Below the pieces are notes generated by a model, which saw nothing but the letters and a program-made list of their open reading frames with translations, did no database searches and was not told the origin of the DNA. From Campylobacter devanensis (lineage in GTDB: Bacteria; Campylobacterota; Campylobacteria; Campylobacterales; Campylobacteraceae): a DNA stretch of 64,000 nt. The stretch is taken from the NCBI RefSeq assembly GCF_002139915.1, contig NZ_CP018788.1:992001-1056000 (forward strand), given 5' to 3'. Shown in pieces: positions 56,484-64,000 of the stretch (the first letter of the stretch is position 1; each line of letters starts with the position of its first letter). The position numbers and the translations under genes were made by a program.

Positions 56484-57703
56484 AAAATTTCTACCCTATT
56501 TTTACCATTTAATTTTGCTTTTGTTAAAGCTTTATATCCTATATTTATTGCTTGATCAATTTTGAGTGAATTATCAAAAAGACAAACTCCTACTGAAATA
56601 GTTGGGCGAATAGCTGAGGCGACTACTAAATTTGCAACCTTTGATCTAATTTGCGCCATAATTCTTACACTCTCATCAAAGCTAACTTTATCTAAAATCA
56701 CACCAAATTCACCACCGCTAAGGCGCGCTACAATCATTCCTTTTAGCTCATTTCTAAGCATAGATGCCACATGCGCTATAACTCTATCGCATAGATCAAA
56801 GCCAAATTTAGCATTTATATCTCTTAATCCATCAATATCAATAATTGCGATGCTAAATTCTGCTTTTCGCTCTGCTAAATTTTTTACATAATTAAAAAAA
56901 TAACGCCTATTAAATAACTTTGTTAATGGGTCATATTTTTTATATAGTTCGATATTAATCTCATCTTGCATAGCTTTTAGATTGCTATCTACTCTATATA
57001 TAATCTCCTCTTTACTAAAAGGCACAGAGATAAAATCATTTGCACCATTTTTTAGAAATTTTGCCGCCACATCATTATCGCTAGCTGCTACTACGATTAA
57101 GCCTAGATGATTTTTATCCTTTGTTTGGCGAATTTGACGCATTAAGTCAAATCCATTGATAACTGGCATATTATAGGCTGTTAAAATTAGTTTAATATCT
57201 GGATTATCCTCTAAATAATTTAACGCCTCCTCGCCATGTGCTGCAGTAAAAACTTTATAAAGTTGCGAATTTAAAATCTCTTTTAGCTGATTTCTCACGC
57301 TCATAGACGGCTCGACTATCATAACCTTATAGCTACGATTTCTACATAGTCTATTAATTGTTTCAAAGATATAATTAATCGCATCAAGATTATCTTTTAC
57401 TACATAATCAACAATATTTTTTTGCATAAAGAGCTTTTTTAAATTCTCATCTACACTACCAGTTAAAATAATAGCTAAGATATTTTTAGATAGTACATAA
57501 TCAACCACTTCACCATCTGGTGCATCAGGTAAATTAATATCAAGTAAAGCAATAAAAAAGTCATCATTTTCCTCAATAGCCTCAATCGCCTCTGCGTAAC
57601 TATGTGTTACTACGATATCCATATCAACATGTGCGTTCATCTTTTTGGCTATTAGCTTAGCTAAAGCTTTATTATCCTCGACTATAATGACTCTCTCACG
57701 CAT
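56480..57703 (-). CDS. cbrR: CbrR-like double-receiver GGDEF regulator
   Basis: 407 residues: REC1 (about 1-120, phospho-Asp55 in ALLDINLP, acidic pair E9/D10), REC2 (about 125-245), GGDEF domain (about 255-407). The GGEF motif SGGEF is at 329-333, so cyclase activity is possible; no RxxD inhibitory site is seen. In REC2 the receiver Asp is replaced by Ala176 (TAYNMP). C. jejuni CbrR (Cj0643), needed for bile resistance, has the same gene order and layout. First gene of the envelope operon as read. Confidence 0.9.
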   Translation of the reverse strand: MRERVIIVEDNKALAKLIAKKMNAHVDMDIVVTHSYAEAIEAIEENDDFFIALLDINLPDAPDGEVVDYVLSKNILAIILTGSVDENLKKLFMQKNIVDYVVKDNLDAINYIFETINRLCRNRSYKVMIVEPSMSVRNQLKEILNSQLYKVFTAAHGEEALNYLEDNPDIKLILTAYNMPVINGFDLMRQIRQTKDKNHLGLIVVAASDNDVAAKFLKNGANDFISVPFSKEEIIYRVDSNLKAMQDEINIELYKKYDPLTKLFNRRYFFNYVKNLAERKAEFSIAIIDIDGLRDINAKFGFDLCDRVIAHVASMLRNELKGMIVARLSGGEFGVILDKVSFDESVRIMAQIRSKVANLVVASAIRPTISVGVCLFDNSLKIDQAINIGYKALTKAKLNGKNRVEIL

Positions 57704-57767
57704 GATAACCCCATCTTAATTTAATATTCAAAGTCTTGATTATACTCAAATTAGACTTTAACACTCA

Positions 57768-59288
57768 TTAAAGCAATAACTTCTTAGCAAATTCAGTCGC
57801 CTCTTGCGTTATACTTTCACCACTTATCATACGCGATAACTCCATTACTCTTTCATCCATATTTAACTCTTTTGCAGTAGAGCCTTTTATATCTTTTTGT
57901 ACTAAAAAGTGATGATGGGCTTTTGAGCTAAGTTGAGGCTGATGTGAAATAGCAAAAATTTGATATAAGCTTGATAGTTCTATCAATACATTTGCTATAC
58001 TCATAGCCTCTTTGCCACTTAGATTAGCGTCTATTTCATCAAGGATTAACACTCCACCACCAAGACCGCTAATCTTAGCTTCACTAGCGATAAAAGCAAG
58101 TCTTAAACGATTTATCTCTCCACTACTTAGGGTTTTTAAATTTGAACTATTTAAATTTATATCTACTAAATCAGCACCATTAATATCTAAATTTTTACTA
58201 TTTAAATCCATATCAATCTTATCCATATATAGATCTTTTAAATAGCTATTTATCATAGTTTCTAACTCTTTTATAGCTTTAAAACGCTCTTTTGTTATAG
58301 CTTCTGAAGAGCTTTTAAGCTCATTTGATAATTTTGTAAATTTAGATACTAAATCAGATTTTTGAAACTCTATATTTTCATAATGGGCTAATTCACTCTT
58401 TCTTCTTTTTAATATCTCTAGACACTCTTCTATACTTCCATATCGTTTTATTAAAGCATTTAGACTCTCTATGCGATCTAAAATCTCCTCAATGTCCAAT
58501 CCTTCAAACTCATCAAAATCCACGCTACTTCTAGCTATTTTAAGCTCATTTAAAGCATCGCTAAAAAATCCACTATCAATCTCGCTAATATGCAAAGCAT
58601 CCATTACTGCCTTTTCATAGGCAAATACCATCTCAGCCTTACTCCACGCCTCTTCTATCTTATCTTTTTTGCTAAGGCGTTTTTTAATAGCATTAAGCTC
58701 TTCAAATTCTCCTACCTTAGGAGAAACTTGCTCGATCTTTTCTATCTCAAATTTAGCAAATTCTCTAAGCTCATCTATCTTTTTTTCCTCTTCATTAATA
58801 TTATCAAGCTCTTTTTTTATAGATATAAATTTGCTAAATTTTTCCTTAAATTCAGCCAAATTTTGGCTATAATTTTTAGATTTTTTACTAGCTAAAATAT
58901 CCAAAAGCCCAAGCAATCTAGCATTTTCAAACTCGCTAATCTCTTTAGCGCTTAGATATTTTAAGTGGCGATTAGCTATTAAATTTAGATTTTTTTTAGA
59001 TATTGATTGATTGTTTATAAAATATCTTGTACTCTTATCTTTTAAGAGTTTAAAGCAGTTTATACTCTCTTCTTCAATCCCAAACTCATCAAGCCCAAGC
59101 CTACACTCCACATCGGCTTCAATAAGCCTAGCATCACTATCTTTGTAGCCAAAAACGCTTAATATCGCCCCCATCAAAACGCTCTTTCCAGCACCACTCA
59201 CACCAGTAAATACACTAAGCCCAGAGCCAAATTTAAGCTCTAATTCATTAAAACTTAAATAATCTTTAAGATAAATTCTCTCTATCAC
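57768..59288 (-). CDS. recN: DNA repair protein RecN
   Basis: 506 residues from the GTG at 59288, which overlaps the nadK stop as GTGA; an ATG at 59300 adds four residues and is less likely. SMC-like: Walker A GVSGAGKS at 29-36, a long coiled coil, signature TLSSGEINRLRLAF and Walker B VLILDEIDANLSG. Organises broken ends in double-strand-break repair. Confidence 0.93.
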   Translation of the reverse strand: MIERIYLKDYLSFNELELKFGSGLSVFTGVSGAGKSVLMGAILSVFGYKDSDARLIEADVECRLGLDEFGIEEESINCFKLLKDKSTRYFINNQSISKKNLNLIANRHLKYLSAKEISEFENARLLGLLDILASKKSKNYSQNLAEFKEKFSKFISIKKELDNINEEEKKIDELREFAKFEIEKIEQVSPKVGEFEELNAIKKRLSKKDKIEEAWSKAEMVFAYEKAVMDALHISEIDSGFFSDALNELKIARSSVDFDEFEGLDIEEILDRIESLNALIKRYGSIEECLEILKRRKSELAHYENIEFQKSDLVSKFTKLSNELKSSSEAITKERFKAIKELETMINSYLKDLYMDKIDMDLNSKNLDINGADLVDINLNSSNLKTLSSGEINRLRLAFIASEAKISGLGGGVLILDEIDANLSGKEAMSIANVLIELSSLYQIFAISHQPQLSSKAHHHFLVQKDIKGSTAKELNMDERVMELSRMISGESITQEATEFAKKLLL

Positions 59289-60142
59289 TGCTGACCCCAT
59301 CTTAATTTCTCTTTTAATACACCAAAATAGTCCCGCCCCTTTTGCCTTAGCAAATTTACTCTAATATCACTCACACCGATATCCACACTATCAAATTCAA
59401 TCAAATCAAATCTATCTTGCCCATCTATTAGCACCACCACATCATCATTGCTTCTAAACTCCAGCCTAAACTCCCTAGGCAAGACAAGCGGCCTTTGAGT
59501 AAGGCTATGAGAGCATATCGGCGTAACGCTATAAGCATCACACAAAGGATGGATAATAGGCCCTCCAGCGCTCATATTATACGCAGTTGAACCCATCGCA
59601 GAGCTAATTATCACCCCATCACCAAAATATGAATTAAAATGCTTTGAATTTAAAAACGCATCAATATGCGAAGTGGTATCTATTTTTTTACGCATTAAAA
59701 CAATATCATTAAAGGCTAATTTTGTAGTTATTTTGCCATTTTTATTAAAATTTGCTCTAAGCATATATGGACGCTCAACATCATAAATTCCAGCCAAAAA
59801 TTGATCTAAAAATCCACCAAATCCATCCAAGGTAGAATCAGTCAAAAATCCCAAATGCCCAGTATGCACACCATATACATAAACTTCACTTCTAGCTGCC
59901 TTGCGACATGTAGCAATAAAATTACCATCGCCACCTAAAGAGATAATAACTCTAGCTCTTTTAGTTAGCTCATCAAACTCATATCCCTGCACGCCAAGAC
60001 TACTAGCTACATGAGATTCAAATATCACATCAATTGAGCGACTTTTTATAATCTTTATAATCTTTAATAACGCATCTTTTTGCTCTATTGGATCTCTAGT
60101 TGTAATTGCTATAGTATTTAAATTTTTATGAATTTTAGACAT
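59285..60142 (-). CDS. nadK: NAD kinase
   Basis: 285 residues. GGDGN at 70-74 binds the phosphate donor; AFNDIVLMRK, GDGVIISSAMGSTAYNMSAG and PICSHSLTQRPLVLP form the NAD site. Makes NADP from NAD and ATP. Overlaps recN; nadK-recN is a widespread pair. Confidence 0.95.
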   Translation of the reverse strand: MSKIHKNLNTIAITTRDPIEQKDALLKIIKIIKSRSIDVIFESHVASSLGVQGYEFDELTKRARVIISLGGDGNFIATCRKAARSEVYVYGVHTGHLGFLTDSTLDGFGGFLDQFLAGIYDVERPYMLRANFNKNGKITTKLAFNDIVLMRKKIDTTSHIDAFLNSKHFNSYFGDGVIISSAMGSTAYNMSAGGPIIHPLCDAYSVTPICSHSLTQRPLVLPREFRLEFRSNDDVVVLIDGQDRFDLIEFDSVDIGVSDIRVNLLRQKGRDYFGVLKEKLRWGQQ

Positions 60143-60266
60143 AACTCTCCCCTAAAAGCCAAATTCTACACAAAAAAATATAATATAAAGTATAATAATA
60201 AAATGAAATTTAACTTTACACGCTCACTAGTCAAAATTTCTAATAAAAGTTTTATAAAATTTAATG

Positions 60267-60272
60267 TATAAT
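60267..60272 (+). promoter_or_regulatory. Extended -10 of aspS
   Basis: TGTATAAT with TATAAT at 60267-60272, 29 bases before the aspS ATG at 60302; AAAGGA follows as ribosome site. The other side of the gap serves nadK. Confidence 0.6.
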
Positions 60273-60301
60273 TGCCACTTTTTACAAACGAAAGGATTAA
60301 T

Positions 60302-62098
60302 ATGCGGAGTCATTACTGCACCGACTTAGACGCACAAGATATCGGTAAAAGCGTCAGTCTATGTGGTTGGGCAAATTCATACCGAGACCACGGCGGCGTT
60401 ATATTTATAGATCTTCGTGATAGAAGTGGAATTATCCAGCTTGTATGCGATCCAGCAGACAGCAAATCAGCACACGAAATAGCATCAAAAGTTAGAGATG
60501 AATATGTCCTAAGAGCCAAAGGCAAGATCAGAGCTAGGGGTGAGGGACTAGTAAATCCAAAGCTAAAAACCGGCGAGATTGAAGTCATAATAGATGAGCT
60601 AATCATTGAAAATGAGAGCGCTCCACTACCTTTTGTAATCGGCGATAACAGCGTTGGTGAAGATATCAGGCTTAAATATCGCTTTTTGGATTTAAGAAAT
60701 GAAGATAGCCTAAGCAAATTTCAACTTCGCTCAAAAGCTAGCATAGCGTGTAGAAATGCCCTTGATAGACTAGGATTTTTAGAGGTTGAAACCCCTATGC
60801 TAACTCGTGCTACACCTGAGGGCGCAAGGGATTATCTAGTGCCTAGCCGTGTTCATCCTGGCGAATTCTACGCCCTACCACAAAGCCCACAGCTCTTTAA
60901 ACAGCTATTAATGTGTGCTGGATTTGATAAATACTTTCAAATCGCAAGGTGCTTTAGAGATGAAGATTTAAGAGCTGATCGCCAACCTGAATTTACTCAA
61001 ATTGATGTTGAAATGAGCTTTTGCGATCAAGAAGATGTGATAAAAGTCGGCGAAGAGGTGTTAAAAGATATATTTGCAGCTTGTGGGCATAATATCCAAA
61101 TTCCATTTAAAAGAATGAGTTATAAAGATGCTATGGAGCTTTATGGTAGCGATAAGCCTGATCTTAGATTTGATCTAGCTATGGTTGATGTAATCGATAT
61201 CTTCGCTAAATCAAATAATCAAATTTTCAGCACTCCAGCACAAGATCCAAAGAAAAATAGAGCCAAAGCTATAAAAGTCCCAAATGGAGATAATATATTT
61301 AGCAAACGCCAAATGCAAAGATTTGAAGAATTTGTCCGTAAATTTGGCGCTAAGGGCTTAGCATTTATCCAAATAAAAGACCCAAAAGATACAGCCGGAC
61401 AAGATAACTGCGTAAATTTTGATGGACTTAGCCTAAAAGGGCCACTAGTTAGATTTTTTGATCCAAGCGATCTAAAAGAGCTAGTTTCTAGAATAGATCT
61501 TAAAATCGGCGATGTCGTATTTTTCGGTATCGGAGAGAAAAAAACTGTGCTTGATTATATGGGGCGATTTAGAATTTTCTTAGCTAATGAGCTTGGTATA
61601 ATAGATCAAAAATCATTAGAATTTTTATGGGTTGTAGATTTCCCTATGTTTGAGCAAAATGATGATGGTAGCTACTCAGCGATGCACCATCCATTTACAA
61701 TGCCAAATAACCCAGATGAGCCAAATTTAGAAGATATCACGAGCATAGCTTATGATGTTGTCTTAAATGGTGTTGAGCTTGGTGGTGGAAGCATTAGAAT
61801 TCACAAAAATGATATCCAACAAAAGGTCTTTAAACTTCTTAAAATAGATGAAAACGAACAAAGAGAGAAATTTGGATTTTTACTTGATGCGCTTAGTTTT
61901 GGTGCGCCTCCGCATGGTGGATTTGCCATAGGCTTAGATAGACTTATTATGCTAGTTACAAACTCATCAAGTATAAGAGATGTTATAGCATTCCCTAAAA
62001 CTCAAAAAGCCTCATGTCTAATGACTCAAGCCCCAAGTAGCGTAGATACTCATCAGTTAAGAGATTTAGGATTAAGATTAAGAGAAAAGGAAAAATAA
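60302..62098 (+). CDS. aspS: Aspartyl-tRNA synthetase
   Basis: 598 residues from the ATG at 60302 (AAAGGATT upstream; a longer frame would start inside the -10 region). Class II: OB-fold anticodon domain at about 1-110, motif 2 [21 protein letters not shown] insertion domain at about 280-430, and motif 3 GFAIGLDRL. Probably non-discriminating, charging tRNA-Asn as well, if the genome uses GatCAB; not visible here. Overlaps adk by 1 base. Confidence 0.96.
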   Translation: MRSHYCTDLDAQDIGKSVSLCGWANSYRDHGGVIFIDLRDRSGIIQLVCDPADSKSAHEIASKVRDEYVLRAKGKIRARGEGLVNPKLKTGEIEVIIDELIIENESAPLPFVIGDNSVGEDIRLKYRFLDLRNEDSLSKFQLRSKASIACRNALDRLGFLEVETPMLTRATPEGARDYLVPSRVHPGEFYALPQSPQLFKQLLMCAGFDKYFQIARCFRDEDLRADRQPEFTQIDVEMSFCDQEDVIKVGEEVLKDIFAACGHNIQIPFKRMSYKDAMELYGSDKPDLRFDLAMVDVIDIFAKSNNQIFSTPAQDPKKNRAKAIKVPNGDNIFSKRQMQRFEEFVRKFGAKGLAFIQIKDPKDTAGQDNCVNFDGLSLKGPLVRFFDPSDLKELVSRIDLKIGDVVFFGIGEKKTVLDYMGRFRIFLANELGIIDQKSLEFLWVVDFPMFEQNDDGSYSAMHHPFTMPNNPDEPNLEDITSIAYDVVLNGVELGGGSIRIHKNDIQQKVFKLLKIDENEQREKFGFLLDALSFGAPPHGGFAIGLDRLIMLVTNSSSIRDVIAFPKTQKASCLMTQAPSSVDTHQLRDLGLRLREKEK

Positions 62099-62673
62099 TG
62101 AAAAAGCTATTTTTAATAATAGGCGCCCCAGGCAGCGGAAAGACTACAGACGCTAGCATAATAGCTAAAAACGACTCTAAATTTAGCCACTACTCAACAG
62201 GCGATCTATTAAGAGCTGAAGTCGCTAGTGGTAGCGATCTTGGTCGCTTGATAGATAGCTTCATCTCTAAAGGCAATCTAGTCCCACTAGATGTAGTTGT
62301 AAATACCATAGTTAGTGCTATCAAATCCAGCCCTACAGAGTATATTTTAATAGATGGCTATCCACGAAGTGTAGAGCAAATGTTAGAGCTTGATAAGGTC
62401 TTATCAAATACAAATGATGTTAAACTAAGTGGCGTTATAGAAGTAGATGTAAGCGAACAAGTCGCAAGAGAGAGAGTCTTAGGTAGAGCTAGGGGCGCTG
62501 ATGATAATGATGAAGTCTTTAATAATAGAATGAAAGTCTATCTAGCCCCACTTAAAGAGATTAGAGATTTTTATAGTAGCAAATCCCTACTTCGCAATAT
62601 CAATGGCGAACGAACCATCGAAGAGATCGTAAGCGATATGGCAAATTTATTAAACACTATGATAAAGGAGTAA
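62098..62673 (+). CDS. adk: Adenylate kinase
   Basis: 191 residues. P-loop GAPGSGKT at 9-16, [17 protein letters not shown], and DGYPRSVEQ. Short form without a zinc-finger lid. Balances ATP, ADP and AMP. Its start shares one base with the aspS stop; ppa follows after 3 bases, so the three are one operon. Confidence 0.95.
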   Translation: MKKLFLIIGAPGSGKTTDASIIAKNDSKFSHYSTGDLLRAEVASGSDLGRLIDSFISKGNLVPLDVVVNTIVSAIKSSPTEYILIDGYPRSVEQMLELDKVLSNTNDVKLSGVIEVDVSEQVARERVLGRARGADDNDEVFNNRMKVYLAPLKEIRDFYSSKSLLRNINGERTIEEIVSDMANLLNTMIKE

Positions 62674-62676
62674 ATT

Positions 62677-63195
62677 ATGGATATAAGCAAAATCAAAGCT
62701 GGCAGTAATCCAGATAAACTAAACGCAGTAATCGAGATCCCATATGGATCAAATATCAAATACGAAATAGACAAAGATAGCGGTGCTGTCGTAGTAGATC
62801 GCGTGCTATACTCAGCTATGTTTTATCCAGCTAATTATGGATTTATCCCATCAACTCTAGCTGATGATGGTGATCCAGCTGATGTTTTAGTCTTAAACGA
62901 ATATCCACTTCAAGCCGGTAGCGTGATACCTTGTCGCTTAATTGGCGTTTTGGTAATGGAAGATGAGAGCGGTATGGATGAAAAGCTCTTAGCAGTCCCA
63001 GTAACCAAAATCGACCCTAGATATGATGGTATCAAAAGCATAGATGACCTACCAAAAGCCACGCTTGATAAGATCAAAAATTTCTTTGAAACTTACAAAA
63101 TGCTTGAACCAAATAAATGGGTAAAAGTCAAAGGTTTTGAAGATGCTAAAAAAGCTCAAGATATCTTAGACAAAGCTATCAAAGCTTACAAATAA
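62677..63195 (+). CDS. ppa: Inorganic pyrophosphatase
   Basis: 172 residues, family I. Signature DDGDPADVLVL with the metal-binding aspartates, KAGSNPDKLNAVIEIP and YPANYGFIPST. Hydrolyses pyrophosphate released by tRNA charging and polymerisation, so it fits the aspS-adk neighbours. Followed by a strong terminator. Confidence 0.96.
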   Translation: MDISKIKAGSNPDKLNAVIEIPYGSNIKYEIDKDSGAVVVDRVLYSAMFYPANYGFIPSTLADDGDPADVLVLNEYPLQAGSVIPCRLIGVLVMEDESGMDEKLLAVPVTKIDPRYDGIKSIDDLPKATLDKIKNFFETYKMLEPNKWVKVKGFEDAKKAQDILDKAIKAYK

Positions 63196-63197
63196 CC

Positions 63198-63230
63198 TTA
63201 ATGTGGCAAAATCTTGCCACATTAATTAAA
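63198..63230 (+). terminator. Intrinsic terminator after ppa
   Basis: TTAATGTGGCAA pairs with TTGCCACATTAA (12-bp stem, 4-base loop), followed by TTAAATTTAAATT. Confidence 0.85.
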
Positions 63231-63256
63231 TTTAAATTATCAACTAAAGGATTAAA

Positions 63257-63664
63257 ATGATAATCTGCGAAGAGTCCTATCCAGAGATTTTAGACATTAT
63301 CGCCTCCAAGCTCACAACTGCTGATATAGAGCTTTTATTAGTTGATAGCGATGCTATGCATCAAATAAATTTAAAAGAGCGCAAAATAGATAAAACAACA
63401 GATGTTTTAAGCTTTCCGCTCCACTATATCCCACATTTTCCAATCGGCTCAATAGTTATAAATACAGACCTAGCAATGACTAAAGCCAATGAACTAGGAC
63501 ACACAATAGATGAAGAGATAGCTCTACTTTTTATTCACGGATTGCTACATATTTTAGGATTTGACCACGAAAATGATGATGGCCAGATGAGAAGAAAAGA
63601 GATAGAGATTATCACAGAATTAAATTTACCAAGTAGCCTAATAGTGCGAACTTTGGATGAGTAG
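63257..63664 (+). CDS. ybeY: rRNA maturation endonuclease YbeY
   Basis: 135 residues. Zinc motif [12 protein letters not shown] with H94, H98 and H104; TTDVLSFPL upstream is also typical. Single-strand RNase in 16S rRNA 3' maturation and ribosome quality control. AAAGGA precedes the ATG. Confidence 0.94.
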   Translation: MIICEESYPEILDIIASKLTTADIELLLVDSDAMHQINLKERKIDKTTDVLSFPLHYIPHFPIGSIVINTDLAMTKANELGHTIDEEIALLFIHGLLHILGFDHENDDGQMRRKEIEIITELNLPSSLIVRTLDE

Positions 63665-63685
63665 GGACTAGCCCTACTATCTTTT
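63660..63685. terminator. Hairpin between ybeY and the TonB-receptor gene
   Basis: AGTAGGG pairs with CCCTACT (7 bp, 5-base loop), beginning in the last codons of ybeY and followed by ATCTTTTA on the plus strand. Probably serves both convergent genes. Confidence 0.6.
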
Positions 63686-64000
63686 AGAATCTACCATTTA
63701 GTGATAGATAGTATCTTCTACCTTCATCTACTCTATCATATGTATTTACATATGCATCTTTACCTTTGTTTTTATAAGTTTCAAATCCATCTGTAAAATC
63801 TTTATCAAATAGATTATATACTCCAGCATTTAGGCTCCAATTTTTATTTATCTCATATGAAGCACCCAAAGAGGCTAAAAATACATTTTGATAATACTCT
63901 CTATTTATATTATCATTCCCCATATATCTATCTATCTGCCACTCACCTTTTATCCATGGAGTGATTTTTTTAGTTATAGAGTAGTCAGCTTTAGCTACTA
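63684..64000 (-). CDS. C-terminal end of a TonB-dependent outer-membrane receptor (partial)
   Basis: The frame is open from the window edge to the stop at 63684 (105 residues seen); the ATG at 63923 is internal. Alternating beta strands (TPWIKGEWQI, LASLGASYEINKNWSLNAGV, YNLFDKDFTDG) and the C-terminal RRYYLSLNGRF with final Phe are the TonB-receptor C-terminal signature. Probably an iron-siderophore or haem receptor; the substrate is not visible. Confidence 0.85.
   Translation of the reverse strand, partial: VAKADYSITKKITPWIKGEWQIDRYMGNDNINREYYQNVFLASLGASYEINKNWSLNAGVYNLFDKDFTDGFETYKNKGKDAYVNTYDRVDEGRRYYLSLNGRF

Noticed and set aside
58590-58895. 101-residue plus-strand frame in recN
   Set aside because: Phe/Leu/Lys-rich antisense of the RecN coiled coil.
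1-64000. CRISPR array, prophage, insertion sequence or integrase
   Set aside because: No regularly spaced short repeats, no transposase or integrase motifs and no terminal inverted repeats were seen on reading through the window.

Overview
The window is about 64 kb of AT-rich chromosome from an epsilonproteobacterium, almost certainly Campylobacter. I would place it near the fetus/hyointestinalis/lanienae group, but species is inference. Grounds: two FlaA/FlaB-type flagellins plus a FlaC-type short flagellin; a CbrR-like double-receiver GGDEF regulator; gene strings remembered from C. jejuni (orphan-metG-orphan-fbp-mobB; trpC-HIT-TPR lipoprotein-methyltransferase; slt-yggT-gltX; recN-cbrR-tatD-mltD-rlpA-kdsC-lptC-lptA-engB-PBP2; aspS-adk-ppa); and sigma54-type flagellin promoters. 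No transposase, integrase, prophage or CRISPR array was seen.

Layout. 1-290: 3' end of a CZB-domain chemoreceptor. 296-8874 (minus): housekeeping (orphan, metG, cysteine-rich orphan, fbp, mobB, dapE, LysE-type exporter, mutS2). 9105-13091 (plus): a five-gene operon with a near-consensus promoter: OsmC-like protein, acyl-CoA-dehydrogenase-fold flavoprotein and a NitT/TauT-type ABC importer, probably for an organosulfur compound. 13116-13868: flaC. 13989-16540: a cassette of one ATP-grasp ligase and two paralogous methyltransferases of unknown product. 16544-24613 (minus): hisD, yaaA, HIT protein, trpC, TPR lipoprotein, YkgJ protein, tRNA methyltransferase-like protein, coiled-coil lipoprotein, YpdA-like reductase. 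24799-33537: small lipoprotein, slt, yggT, gltX, queC, phosphomannomutase, then thiF-thiG-thiH and a 32-residue ORF.

33691-38640 is a flagellin island. Two nearly matching flagellin genes face each other, each with a sigma54 promoter. Between them lie a nucleotide-sugar 4,6-dehydratase and the frameshifted remnant of a LegC-type aminotransferase, which suggests an eroding flagellin-glycan locus. amt follows. 40213-46445 is a Type I restriction-modification system (hsdM-hsdS-hsdR) whose hsdS is split by a single-base frameshift in an A8 tract, with its two half-genes starting in a 61-bp direct repeat. A tRNA with CAT anticodon and putP follow.

48365-57703 (minus) is a long, largely overlapping envelope operon: cbrR, tatD, mltD, rlpA, hisB, kdsC, lptC, lptA, engB, a GNAT acetyltransferase resembling short N-acetylglutamate synthases, an MreD-like membrane protein and PBP2. 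recN and nadK lie upstream on the same strand. aspS, adk, ppa and ybeY run on the plus strand to the end, where the 3' end of a TonB-dependent receptor enters on the minus strand.

The parts most worth follow-up are the split hsdS, the flagellin/LegC-remnant island, the OsmC-flavoprotein-ABC operon and the ATP-grasp/double-methyltransferase cassette. All assignments come from reading motifs by eye; no database search was run.
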